Source: Deltaproteobacteria bacterium
Lineage (GTDB): Bacteria > Myxococcota_A > Polyangia > Polyangiales > Ga0077539
Direction: 5' to 3'
Assembly: GCA_016218725.1 (NCBI GenBank)
Contig: JACRDB010000137.1
Location: 24,735 to 88,734, forward strand
Length of the DNA stretch: 64,000 bases
Made by a program: the position numbers and the translations under genes. Positions 52,801-60,906 of this stretch are shown here, one piece after another. The notes beneath the pieces were generated by a model that had not been told where the DNA came from, searched no databases, and worked only from the letters and a program-made list of their open reading frames with translations. Every line of letters begins with the position of its first letter. The first letter of the stretch is position 1.

Positions 52801-55713
52801 ACACCCTCGGGGGATCAGCTCTCGGGCATTGTGGGGCCGGACGGGCTGCGGTCCACGGCGCGCTACGACGGCCTCGGGCAGGCCACGGACCAGGTGAGCG
52901 CCGGGGGGGACGTGTCCACGGGCACCTGGGACGCGGCGGGGACGCTGGCGTCGGTGTCCTGGGCGGACGGGACCCGGGTGACCTACGAGCGCGACGCCGA
53001 GGGCCAGGTGGTGGGCACCCGCAGCGCGAGCGGGCGGCTCACGCGGGTGGAGCGCGACCCGGTCGGGCGGGTGACGGCGGTGACCCTCCCGTCCGGGGCG
53101 GCGGTGCGCCGGACCTTCACCGCCGCGGGGGTCGCCACGGAGACGGACCCCGCGGGGCGCGTGACGCGCTTCGAGCGGGACGCCCAGGGCAACCTCTCGC
53201 GCACGGTGTACCCCGACGGCCTGGCGGTCACGCGGACCTTCGATGGCCTCGGGCGCCTGGCCTCGGTGGCCACGCCCGACGGGGTGACGGCGACGTATGT
53301 GCGTGACGGCCTCGGTCGGCCCACCAGCGTGACGGCGCCCCTGGCCACGGGTGATGCCGTGACCCGGATGACCTACACCGGCGACGACCTGGTCTCGTCG
53401 CGCACGGACCCCAACGGGAACGTCACCCGCTACGAGTTCACCGACGGGGCGCTCACCGCGCGGGTGGACCCCCTCGGGGGCAGGGCGGTGCTCACGCGCA
53501 ACGGCCTCGGGGTGAGCTCCCTCACCGACCCCCGGGGCGGGCGCCAGACCTTCGAGCGCGACGGGGCCGGGAACCTCACGGCCCGCGCGCTCCCGTCGGG
53601 TGCGCGGGAGACCTTCGTGTACGACGTCCCCGGCCACCGGATCACCCGTACGGGCTTCGATGGGCGGCGCACCACGCGGACCATGGACGCCCAGGGCCGC
53701 CCGCTGGACATCACCGCGGAGGACGGCACCGCCGTGGGCCTCAGGTACAACACCGACGGCCTCCGGAGCGAGCTGCGCGACGCCCGAGGCACCACCTCCG
53801 TGCTCTACAGCGCCGACGACCTCCCGACGGCGTTCATCGAGCCCACCGGGAGCGCGGTGCGCTACACCTACGCGCCGGACGGGAGGGTCACGGAGGTGAG
53901 CTCCCCCGGGGGCTCCACGCGGTACACCTACGACGCCGCGGGGAGGCTCTCGCGGGTCACGGACTCCGCCGCGGGCGAGGTCACCTACGGCTACGACAGC
54001 GCCGGGCGCCTCGCCTCCGTGACAACCCCCGACGGCCACCGCGAGGCCCGGACCTACGAGCCCCGGAGCGGTCGCCTCGCGACCCTCGCGGTCACCGACG
54101 GCGCCGGGGCCACGGTGTTCCGGGAGCAGTACACCTACGACCCCGGCGGGCGGGTCACCCGCGCGGCGGGCGCCGACGGCGCCGTGGACTACACCTACGA
54201 CGCCGCGGACCGGCTCACCGCGGAGACCTTCACGCCCACCGGCGGCGCCGCCCAGCGCACGGACTACACCTACGACGCCGCGGGGAACCTCACCCGCGTG
54301 GCGGGCCCGTCGGGCGCCCGGACCTTCACCTACGACGCCGACGATCGGCTCCTGTCCGACGGCGAGGCCAGCTACCGCTACGACCCCGAGGGGCGCCTCA
54401 CGGAGGTCTCCGGCGGGGACCGCGCGGCGGTGTACACCTGGGACGGCCTCGGGCGGCTCGTCCGCGCGCAGACCACGGGCCGCGCCCTCGGCGCCCACGA
54501 CGTGCGCTACGCCTACGACGCCGACGGCATGCTCGTGGCGCGCACCGTGGACGGCGTGACGCGCGCGCTCCTGTGGGACCGCCGGGGCCCCGTCCCCGAG
54601 GTGCTCGACGAGCTCGACGCCCGAGGCGCCTCCGTGGCCCGCAACGTCCTCGGCCTCGCCTCACGCCCCCTGGGCCGCGTCGAGGGCGGCGCCGCGCGCT
54701 TCCTGCACCGCGACCGCCTGGGCTCCGTGCGCGCGGTCACCGGCCGCACGTTCACCGCCCGCGCCCTGCGCTTCTCGGCCTACGGCGAGCTGCGCGCGGG
54801 CTCCCTCGACGAGGCCCTGCCCTACGGCTTCGCGGGCGAGCGCGCGGACCCCGCCACGGGGCTTTACTACCTCCGGGCCCGGCACTACGCGCCCCACGCC
54901 GCCCGCTTCGTGTCCCCGGACCCGCTGCCCCCGTCCCTGCGAGACCCCCACGGGCTCAACCGCTACGCCTACGCCGACGGCTCCCCCACCCTCAGGGTGG
55001 ACCCCCGCGGGACCTTCGCCATCTCCGTGGCCATCTCCACGGCCATCCAGGGGATCCTGAGCACCATCGCCGTCGCCCGCTACTTCGGCATCATGCAGAA
55101 CCTCCTGAGCGCCCTCGCCCTGGGCATCGGCGTGGGCGAGCTCATCAACGCCGCGGCCTTCGGCGAGCTCTTCCAGACCCCCGGAGGGCTCCGACCCGAG
55201 GCCGTGATGTACGGCGGGGCCCTGGTCCTCGGGTTCTACACCCGCGGCACCGAGTCCCTGGCCAGCAGCGGCGCCAGCCCCTGGTCCTGGTCCGCGAGCT
55301 ACAGCTACGACGGCTGGGTCGTCGGTCCCCTGGGCCTCGGCGGCGCGGCCTACGGCGGCATCGTCTTCGATTGCCCCGTCCCCGGCGCCTACGAGGGCGC
55401 CTTCCGCTCGCTCTCCGTCGCCGCCACGGCGACCGCGCCCCTGACGCGCGTCCTGCGTCGCGTGGTCGGCACCACCGTGCTCTCGGCCTTGCCTTCCCTC
55501 GACGTGCCCGCCGTGTCCCTCTTCTGGTCGCCGCTGCCGACATACAACATGGCTCTCCCGGGTGGCGCCTCCCGCACCGTGCAATCCTGGGGCGTCTCCC
55601 TCGGCGGCGGCGCCGCGGGGCTGTCCATCAGCTTCCCGTGGCTGTCCGCCATCCCGGTCACCTTCGCCTTCGCCTGGACCGAGTACAAGCTCACCAGCTC
55701 CTCCGGCCCGTAG
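49801..55713 (+). CDS. Giant RHS-repeat lipoprotein with Ig/PKD-like domains, 1970 residues
   Basis: ATG 49801. Lipobox LWVVLVVLAC (Cys 22). Residues 25-140 are a D/G/T-rich stalk; two or three Ig/PKD-like domains follow (ALSYLWHLGGARIV, GDPINYRWTVLSAPEG, VVDSNGNTTTARATVFVS). NRLEFRDVDLQLVGIPITID opens the RHS part, with YD repeats such as YTYDAAGRLSRV and YEYNTSGQRSAM from about residue 680 to 1640. The core ends YGFAGERADPATGLYYLRAR and RYAYADGSPTLRVDPRG (about 1738). The last 232 residues (FAISVAISTAIQGILSTIAV, SYSYDGWVVGPLGLGGAAYG) are hydrophobic and Gly-rich and not a toxin I recognise. RHS proteins form a shell around a C-terminal cargo. Confidence 0.92.
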   Translation: MIPGARFSLSGVLWVVLVVLACSGESAAPTDTGQATADGGLDGTAPSDGAADALDGVADQGSPGDGAPGDGAPEDRGGLTDGPSDTLGTDDTGASGDTGASGDTATAGDTGAAEDTVVLGDTGAPGDTGPSGDVAGMDGAVGTGMPRAALTIVGRPRRGDGFMTTVRLDASGSTGGALSYLWHLGGARIVRGSVTAPSLEVQVDGLADQAVLVDVMNSLGSARAEGLIRVDDPPVASAGPSRSVAVGEAAALDGSGSRDREGDPINYRWTVLSAPEGSAARLGGESAVMASLTPDRPGTWRVQLEARGSGGMTTAETVVTAAPLSADPPTVTVRVPSGPVRVGTPVVINAAVATAMGAAVRSRRVTVNGMELPVDGAGTATFTPTTPGAYEVEVTVVDSNGNTTTARATVFVSATGTDDGADPAVSLTAPADGAVLAAVTTVTGSATDTNLARYVLEVSPAGADAWRTVGGGTTPVTAGALGTLDPGSLAADTYDLRLTAFDHTGRSARTSRTFVVNVSGDVAGNRLEFRDVDLQLVGIPITIDRVYDSFNPRVGDFGANWSMEFGRFERTAVPGDGWTFDTRQCLRGGPPTESRAHVVSFRLLNQRFSFRFTPMFDGCIAGGQSFTAAWTPLPGTFGTLATEGASTDLFRFNGSTSMTDFDHLDDTRYQWNPQVFVLTLPDGHVLRYDREGGLLSGRDPSGNTLTVTRDAIRHSSGEAVTLARDARGRITRITRSDTRARTYEYNAANDLVATTDFEGRRTRYVYGANHRLAQIFDPLGRPALGTEYAADGRVSAYLDGLGRRTAVAYDDMARTRAVTDRLGRRTVETRNAAGLLVARTDAAGQTVRYEYNTSGQRSAMVDALGRRTAYRYATNGALTGITLPTGLVQAFTYDAAGRMLTADDGLGHTARYTYDSSGRLTRAVDLAGQTETRAWSRNGALASSTSTGGLTQTYETDPRGYFTAITRGGVRHTLTPNTLGIPTSDAWTEGGRTYTVRMEPTPSGDQLSGIVGPDGLRSTARYDGLGQATDQVSAGGDVSTGTWDAAGTLASVSWADGTRVTYERDAEGQVVGTRSASGRLTRVERDPVGRVTAVTLPSGAAVRRTFTAAGVATETDPAGRVTRFERDAQGNLSRTVYPDGLAVTRTFDGLGRLASVATPDGVTATYVRDGLGRPTSVTAPLATGDAVTRMTYTGDDLVSSRTDPNGNVTRYEFTDGALTARVDPLGGRAVLTRNGLGVSSLTDPRGGRQTFERDGAGNLTARALPSGARETFVYDVPGHRITRTGFDGRRTTRTMDAQGRPLDITAEDGTAVGLRYNTDGLRSELRDARGTTSVLYSADDLPTAFIEPTGSAVRYTYAPDGRVTEVSSPGGSTRYTYDAAGRLSRVTDSAAGEVTYGYDSAGRLASVTTPDGHREARTYEPRSGRLATLAVTDGAGATVFREQYTYDPGGRVTRAAGADGAVDYTYDAADRLTAETFTPTGGAAQRTDYTYDAAGNLTRVAGPSGARTFTYDADDRLLSDGEASYRYDPEGRLTEVSGGDRAAVYTWDGLGRLVRAQTTGRALGAHDVRYAYDADGMLVARTVDGVTRALLWDRRGPVPEVLDELDARGASVARNVLGLASRPLGRVEGGAARFLHRDRLGSVRAVTGRTFTARALRFSAYGELRAGSLDEALPYGFAGERADPATGLYYLRARHYAPHAARFVSPDPLPPSLRDPHGLNRYAYADGSPTLRVDPRGTFAISVAISTAIQGILSTIAVARYFGIMQNLLSALALGIGVGELINAAAFGELFQTPGGLRPEAVMYGGALVLGFYTRGTESLASSGASPWSWSASYSYDGWVVGPLGLGGAAYGGIVFDCPVPGAYEGAFRSLSVAATATAPLTRVLRRVVGTTVLSALPSLDVPAVSLFWSPLPTYNMALPGGASRTVQSWGVSLGGGAAGLSISFPWLSAIPVTFAFAWTEYKLTSSSGP

Positions 55714-55720
55714 ACCACGC

Positions 55721-55972
55721 CTACCCCACGTCCTCCAGATACGCCAGCAGTGTGAGCGCGCCATAACCCACCACCGCCAGCGCATACACCACCACCGACG
55801 GGCGGCGCCCGTGGCGCCACCCCCACCACACCGGCACCAGCGCCCACTGCCCCCACGGCGCGCCCCCGCCCCGCGCCCCACGCGCCAGGGACAGGTGCTC
55901 CACCAGCCACAGCGCCGCCAGGAACCCCCGGGCTACCAGCAGCCACACGGCCCCGGCGATCGCCCAGGCCAC
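55721..55972 (-). CDS. Small membrane protein, 83 residues
   Basis: GTG 55972: VAWAIAGAVWLLVARGFLAA, then LVEHLSLARG, and a second and third hydrophobic stretch (QWALVPVWWGW; PSVVVYALAVVGYGALTLL). Two to three membrane helices are predicted. It follows the TPR-protein gene by 6 bases on the same strand, ending 7 bases from the RHS stop. It is antisense to the RHS gene, so a role as an immunity protein for the RHS C-terminus is not favoured by orientation. Unknown family. Confidence 0.55.
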   Translation of the reverse strand: MAWAIAGAVWLLVARGFLAALWLVEHLSLARGARGGGAPWGQWALVPVWWGWRHGRRPSVVVYALAVVGYGALTLLAYLEDVG

Positions 55973-55978
55973 GGCGGG

Positions 55979-57085
55979 TCAACCCCCTACATGTCGGGAG
56001 AAGCGCTCCAGGCGCTCACCAAAGCGCTCCTTGAGGTTGCCCTCCAGAGCGTCCATCCGCGGGCCGGTGAAACCCGCCGCGCGTAGCTCGCGTAGACACC
56101 CGAGGGCCGCCACCGCGCGGCGCGTATCGAGAAACGCCTGGGCCAGCTCCGGCAGCAGGTCCTTTACCGCGGGCTCCAGGGCCAGCGAGCGCCGCAGGGG
56201 CCCCAGGGCCTCCCCCGGGCGATCGTGGCTCAAGAGATGCCGCGCCAGCGCGCGGTAGAGCTCCGCGGCGGCCGGTCCATCGTGGGCGTACTGCACCCCG
56301 AGGCGCAGGGTCTCCTCGGCCTCCTCGGCGCGGGTCAGCCGGTCCAGGGCCTCGCCCAGGACCTCCAGGGCGCGGGCGAGGTCCGCGCGGGTCCGGGGCT
56401 CCAGCGCCGCGGCCTCCGGCGTGCGCAGGTACATGAGCAAGGGCGCCACCCAGCCCGAAAGGCGCGCCACCACCTCGTCGTAGCGCCCCGCGTGGAAGGC
56501 CTGGCGGGCCTGCTCGGCCTGCTCCAGGTCGATGGACACCGATTTGTTCTTCTGGGCCTGCAGCGCGTCGATCACCCGCGACCGCAGGAAGCGCCGGAAC
56601 TGCCGCAGACCCACGGAGTCCTCGGTGCCGTCGTGCTTGACCACCAGCACGGCCTCGTCCCAGGCCCCGGAGGAGACCTCCAGCCGCTGGAGCGTCAGCC
56701 CGAAGAGCGGCGCCAGGAGCACGTACCGCTGCCCGAGGAAGGTCCGGAGCGCCGCCGCGTCGGGCTCCTCGGGCAGGTCCCCCAGCACGTCCGCCTCGCC
56801 CAGGAGCGCCGCCAGCACCTCCTGGCGCAGGGCCTCCGGGGCCCCCGAGTCGCTCACCTCGGTGCCGTCCGAGGAGTCCCGCACCCACTGGAGCGTGGTG
56901 ATCTCCCCGCTGCCACGGTCCACCCCCGCGGACACGATCCGGAAGCCCGCCACCAGCGAGAGCGCCACCAGCGCCTCGCCGATGCCCTCGCAGAGCCGCC
57001 CCAGCGCGGGCACGTTGGCCACCACGCGCTCGAACCAGCCGTCCGCCCGCACCCCGTCCAGCTCGATGGGCCGCTGCCCGGTCAC
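55979..57085 (-). CDS. TPR-like protein of unknown function
   Basis: 368 residues; the GTG at 57085 overlaps the epimerase stop (GTGA), so it is coupled to it. The N-terminal half (VVANVPALGRLCEGIGEALV, RIVSAGVDRGSGEITTLQWV) is alpha/beta and not recognised. The C-terminal half has TPR-like pairs: EQAEQARQAFHAGRYDEVVA, ADLARALEVLGEALDRLTRA, AELYRALARHLLSHDRPGEA, LLPELAQAFLDTRRAVAALG. No signal peptide or membrane helix. It lies between a sugar epimerase and a small membrane protein; a scaffold or regulatory role is possible but unproven. Confidence 0.7.
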   Translation of the reverse strand: MTGQRPIELDGVRADGWFERVVANVPALGRLCEGIGEALVALSLVAGFRIVSAGVDRGSGEITTLQWVRDSSDGTEVSDSGAPEALRQEVLAALLGEADVLGDLPEEPDAAALRTFLGQRYVLLAPLFGLTLQRLEVSSGAWDEAVLVVKHDGTEDSVGLRQFRRFLRSRVIDALQAQKNKSVSIDLEQAEQARQAFHAGRYDEVVARLSGWVAPLLMYLRTPEAAALEPRTRADLARALEVLGEALDRLTRAEEAEETLRLGVQYAHDGPAAAELYRALARHLLSHDRPGEALGPLRRSLALEPAVKDLLPELAQAFLDTRRAVAALGCLRELRAAGFTGPRMDALEGNLKERFGERLERFSRHVGG

Positions 57086-58128
57086 GGCTCACCGCGTCCC
57101 AGGGACCTACCCTGCGAGCTACCCTGCGAGCTACCCTGCGACGTGCCCGTCGAGGCCTCCCTGGCTTCCCGGTCGAGCTTCTCCCGGTACCACGCCAGGG
57201 TCCGCAGGATGCCGTCCTCGAGCTCCACCCGGGGCTGGAACCCGAGGAGCGCCCGGGCCTTGCCCGTGTCCGGGATGCGCAGCTCCACGTCCGGGAAGTT
57301 CCACGGCACGAAGCGTATCTCCGAGCGGGAACCCGCCAGGCGCACCACGGTCCGCGCGAGCTGGTAGATGGTCACCGTGGCCCGGGCGTTCCCGATGTTG
57401 AACGCCTGCCCCACCGCGGCGTCCTTCTCCAGGGTCAAGAGCACCGCCTCGACGATGTCGTCGATGTAGCACCAGGACCGGATCTGGTCGCCCTCGTTGT
57501 GGATGGTGATGGGCTCGTCCCGCAGGGCCCTCACCACGAACGCGTGGATGGCCCCCTCGCCCACCTGCCCGGGGCCGAAGATGTTGAAGGGCCGGAGGCT
57601 CACCGTGGGGACCCCGTGCTGCTTGTGGTAGCAGTGGCACAGGTGCTCCGTGGCCAGCTTGGCCACGGCGTAGGTCCAGCGGGCCTCGCCCACGGCCCCG
57701 AGGGTGGTCACGTCCCCCTCGCCCACCCGGAAGGCGTAGCGACCAAAGACCTCGCTGGTGGAGAAATCCACGAAGCGCTTGACGCGCTCCCCCAGGTCCC
57801 GCGCGCAGCGCAGGGCGTTGAGCGTGCCCTCCAGGGCGATCTCCATGGTGGGCACCGGGTTCTGGAGCACCGTGTCCACCCCGGCGATGGACGCCAGGTG
57901 CACCACGTACCCGCAGCCCTCCATGGCGGCCTTGAGCGCCGCCGGGTCCCGGACGTCCCCCTGGACCAGGCGCACGTTCGGGTGCCGGTCCAGCCCCGCG
58001 GGCACCAGGGCGTTCCTGCGCAGGAGGTCAAAGACCACGCACTCGTTGGCCGCGCATAGCCGCCGCACCAGGGCCGTGCCGATGAAGCCAGCGCCGCCCG
58101 TCAACAGGATCCTCTGGCCTTCGATCAT
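57082..58128 (-). CDS. NAD-dependent sugar epimerase/dehydratase (extended SDR)
   Basis: 348 residues. LLTGGAGFIGTALVRRL is the NAD-binding GxxGxxG; VVHLASIAGVDTVLQNP, FVDFSTSEVFGRYAF (Ser/Thr) and WTYAVAKLATEHLCH (Y-x3-K) complete the catalytic set, with SLRPFNIFGPGQ and SWCYIDDIVEAVLL. It resembles UDP-glucuronate decarboxylase or GDP/UDP-sugar epimerases used for glycan precursors. The last 20 residues are an SQGSSQG repeat from a 12-base DNA repeat, lacking in relatives as I know them. It starts a minus-strand operon with the TPR and small membrane proteins. Confidence 0.88.
   Translation of the reverse strand: MIEGQRILLTGGAGFIGTALVRRLCAANECVVFDLLRRNALVPAGLDRHPNVRLVQGDVRDPAALKAAMEGCGYVVHLASIAGVDTVLQNPVPTMEIALEGTLNALRCARDLGERVKRFVDFSTSEVFGRYAFRVGEGDVTTLGAVGEARWTYAVAKLATEHLCHCYHKQHGVPTVSLRPFNIFGPGQVGEGAIHAFVVRALRDEPITIHNEGDQIRSWCYIDDIVEAVLLTLEKDAAVGQAFNIGNARATVTIYQLARTVVRLAGSRSEIRFVPWNFPDVELRIPDTGKARALLGFQPRVELEDGILRTLAWYREKLDREAREASTGTSQGSSQGSSQGRSLGRGEP
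57107..57142. repeat. 12-bp tandem repeat, three copies
   Basis: CTACCCTGCGAG at 57107-57118 and 57119-57130, then CTACCCTGCGAC at 57131-57142. On the minus strand it encodes SQGS units at the C-terminal end of the epimerase. Perfect copies suggest recent slippage, so the copy number may vary between strains. Confidence 0.85.
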
Positions 58129-58261
58129 CGCGTGGGTCCCCTATCGTTACCGCATCCCGCGCCCGCTGGGAACGCCCCTCCGGGGGACCGTGGACCTTTA
58201 CACCCGCGGGGTGGTGTGGAAGGGTACCTCTCCAGCGTATACCCCTGTAGGAGCGTTCCGT

Positions 58262-58951
58262 ATGGGAATCCTCGATCGCCTGGGCCGTACCCTCAAGGCC
58301 AACCTCAACACTTTCATCGACAAGGCCGAGGACCCGGCCAAGATGATCGCCCAGACCATCGATGACATGGGCGACGAGCTCAAGAAGGCCCGCCAGGAGG
58401 TGGTCAGCGCCCTGGCCTCGCAGAAGACCCTGGAGCGCAAGGCCAAGGAGCAGCTCGAAGACGCCGCCGGCTGGGAGCGCAAGGCCATGCTGGCCCTGGA
58501 GCACGGCGATGAAGAGCTCGCCCGGGAGGGCCTCCGCCGCAAGAAGAAGGCCGAGGCCGACGCCGTGGAGAGCGAGCGGCTCCACACCCAGCAGGTGGCC
58601 TACGTGACCGAGCTCCGGAGCACCATTGACCAGCTCGAGAAGAAGGTCGAGGAGCTCAAGGCCCGCAAGGCCACCCTGGCCTCGCAGGTGAGCCGCGCCC
58701 GCTCCGCCGGGGGAAACACCGAGGTCGGCGGCAACAACGCCGGGGCCATCGGGCGCCTCAAGGACATGCAGGACCGCATCGAGTCCATGGAGGCCGAGGT
58801 CGAGGCCCAGGACATCCTGGTGGACCCCAAGAAGGCCGACATCGAAGAGCGCTTCCGGCGCCTGGAGCGCGGCGAAGGCCCCGCGGGAGGCCCCGGCACC
58901 GCCATGGACGACGAGCTGGCCGCGCTCAAGGCCCGGTTGAAGAACAAGTAG
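58262..58951 (+). CDS. pspA: PspA/IM30 family protein
   Basis: 229 residues from ATG 58262, with TAGGAG 8 bases upstream. MGILDRLGRTLKANLNTFID and KAEDPAKMIAQTIDDMGDEL are the PspA/Vipp1 amphipathic N-terminus; the rest is continuous coiled coil (LERKAKEQLEDAAGWERKAM, STIDQLEKKVEELKARKATL). PspA assembles on stressed inner membranes and limits proton leak. It has no pspF or sigma-54 sequence visible in the 133-base gap upstream. The next gene, a cyclase/ATPase-like protein, follows by 15 bases and may be co-expressed. Confidence 0.93.
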   Translation: MGILDRLGRTLKANLNTFIDKAEDPAKMIAQTIDDMGDELKKARQEVVSALASQKTLERKAKEQLEDAAGWERKAMLALEHGDEELAREGLRRKKKAEADAVESERLHTQQVAYVTELRSTIDQLEKKVEELKARKATLASQVSRARSAGGNTEVGGNNAGAIGRLKDMQDRIESMEAEVEAQDILVDPKKADIEERFRRLERGEGPAGGPGTAMDDELAALKARLKNK

Positions 58952-58966
58952 GCCGTTGACCTCCCC

Positions 58967-60874
58967 ATGCAGGGCTGGGTCGTCGCCCTCCGAGGCTCCA
59001 CCGCGCCCGCGGACCTGGCGGCGCGCTTCGGCCCCGCCCTGACCGACGCGGGCCGCGTGGCCCTCCACGGCTTCGAGTCCCGGGACCCGGCCACCGCCGC
59101 CCGCTGGGCGCTGGAGCTCGCCCGGAGCCAGACCTTCGAGGCCGCCGCCCTGGGCACCGGCCACGACGACGACCCCGGCCTCCGAGAGGCCATCCTGGGC
59201 CTCGGCCTCGCCGCCGCCCCCGGGGAGTTCCTCCTGCACCCGAGCACCTGGGCCTTCCTGGGCGAGCACTTCTTCACCGTGCGCCCAAAGGCCCGCCAGG
59301 GCTGGAGGCTCCCCCTGCACTGCCGCGCCCTGGCCCCGGAGGCCCCCCTGCGGGCTCAAGCCCGCAGGCTCGCCGAGGCCCTGCCCGAGCACCCCCCGTG
59401 GGTGTCCCCCAGGGCCGCCCTGGAGGCCCTGGACGCCCGGATCGAGCCCGGGACCGTGACCATCCTGCGGGCGGCCGAGGGCAGCGGCGCCAGCCGTCTG
59501 GTGGTGGAGCTCGCCCGGCTCCACGGCACCGAGGCGCGCTTCCTGCCGAGCGAGACCCTCGCGGACCCGACGGCCCTGGACCGATTTCTTCGGGACCCGT
59601 CGCTCCTGACGGACACCTGGCTCCTGGTGGACCCGCTGGACGCCCGGGCGGCGTCCGTGGCGCTCCTGCACCAGGGGATGGTCTTCGCGGAGAGACCCCT
59701 GGCGGCGCTGGTCTTGCGCGTGCTTGAGGGCGCTCCCCTCCCGGGGGTCCAGCCTCGGGACGAGGTCACCCTGGAGCCCCTGTCTCCCGAGGACTGCGAG
59801 GGGGTGGTGCGGGCGGTGTACGGCCCCGGAGCGCTCCCCGAGGTGGTCTCCGCGGTGCTCCAGGGCTGCGCCCCCCGGCCCGGGGCCCTGGTGGAGAAGG
59901 CCCGGGCGCTGGTGCAGCTCGGCGAGGTCCTCAAGGACGACGACGGCACCTGGAGGCTGCGCCGCCGGAGGCTTCGTCTCGGTCCCTCGGAGGCCCGCGG
60001 GGAGATCACCGCCCGACGGATCGCCGCCCTGGATGAAGGCCACCGGCGCCCGCTGGAGATCCTCCAGACCCTCGGGGGGGCCCTGGATCACACCGACGCG
60101 CTGAGCCTCCTGGAGGGCCTCCTCGGGAGCACCGCGGAGCTCGCGGCGCTGACCCGCCTGGGGCTGGTGGTGCGCGACGCCGGGCGCCTGGCGGTGCCCT
60201 CCCGGGTGGCCGAGGCCCTGGCCCCGGACCCTCACCTGGCCCGGAGGGTGGGGGCCCTCCAGGCCTCCGGGGCCCGGGCCAACGCCGCCGCCGCGGAGCT
60301 GTCCCGGCAGCTCGGGGACCCCGAGGCGTCTTCGCGGCACGGGCTCCTGGCCGCGCGCCAGGCCCTCGGGGTGCGGGACCTGGCGTGTGCGACGAGGTGG
60401 TACCGCCGCGCACAGATCGACGCGGTCCCGTCGCTTTCTTCGGAGCTGGAGGCCCTCGGGCGGGAGCTCGTGCGCATGCTGGGACCGTTGGCGGTGCTCT
60501 CGCCGTTGGACGACCCGCCGCCGTTGCGGGTGCTGGACCCGGCGCGCCTGGAGCGCGTGGCCCTCGCGCTGGAGACGCGCGGCGAGGGCTCCGGGGCGCT
60601 GCGCCTGCGGGCCCTGGCGGCGCTGGCCCGGGGCGAGGCCGAGCCCGCGCTGCAATTGTCGCAGGCCCCGACGTCGCCGCGGTCGGCGCTGGTGGGGGTG
60701 CTCGGCCTGGCGCAGGCTGGAAGGCCGGTGGAGGCCGTGAGGGCGGCGCTGGCCACGCTGGCCCGGAGCCTGCGCGAGCAGGACCCCGCGGCGGAGCGGG
60801 CGACCCGGGCGGTGCTGGCGTCGATCTATCTGGGTCTGGGGTGGACCGACGCGGCGGACCGCCTGGCGCCGTGA
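58967..60874 (+). CDS. Degenerate cyclase/STAND-ATPase-like protein
   Basis: 635 residues from ATG 58967. Residues 1-110 (ARWALELARSQTFEAAALG, LGLAAAPGEFLLHPSTWAFL) look like the end of a class III nucleotide cyclase domain without the metal-binding acids. Then comes an ATPase-like domain in which the P-loop reads TILRAAEGSGASRLVVELAR, with Ala where the Walker A Lys is expected, and DTWLLVDPLDA in the Walker B place. Ala/Leu/Arg-rich helices follow, probably a TPR-like sensor part. It resembles the cyclase-ATPase-TPR proteins of soil bacteria stripped of catalysis. Placement 15 bases after pspA hints at a membrane-stress link (inference). Confidence 0.65.
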   Translation: MQGWVVALRGSTAPADLAARFGPALTDAGRVALHGFESRDPATAARWALELARSQTFEAAALGTGHDDDPGLREAILGLGLAAAPGEFLLHPSTWAFLGEHFFTVRPKARQGWRLPLHCRALAPEAPLRAQARRLAEALPEHPPWVSPRAALEALDARIEPGTVTILRAAEGSGASRLVVELARLHGTEARFLPSETLADPTALDRFLRDPSLLTDTWLLVDPLDARAASVALLHQGMVFAERPLAALVLRVLEGAPLPGVQPRDEVTLEPLSPEDCEGVVRAVYGPGALPEVVSAVLQGCAPRPGALVEKARALVQLGEVLKDDDGTWRLRRRRLRLGPSEARGEITARRIAALDEGHRRPLEILQTLGGALDHTDALSLLEGLLGSTAELAALTRLGLVVRDAGRLAVPSRVAEALAPDPHLARRVGALQASGARANAAAAELSRQLGDPEASSRHGLLAARQALGVRDLACATRWYRRAQIDAVPSLSSELEALGRELVRMLGPLAVLSPLDDPPPLRVLDPARLERVALALETRGEGSGALRLRALAALARGEAEPALQLSQAPTSPRSALVGVLGLAQAGRPVEAVRAALATLARSLREQDPAAERATRAVLASIYLGLGWTDAADRLAP

Positions 60875-60906
60875 CGGGGGGGCTTCGGGCTGCTAGGGTG
60901 GGCGTC

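Noticed and set aside
49699..54498. A 1599-codon open frame antisense to the RHS gene
   Set aside because: Long antisense frames are expected at this GC content. The translation is low-complexity (G, V, R, H) without domains, while the plus strand encodes a complete RHS protein.
55721..55972. Small membrane protein as immunity gene for the RHS C-terminus
   Set aside because: It lies on the opposite strand and belongs to the TPR/epimerase operon; immunity genes normally follow on the same strand as the toxin.
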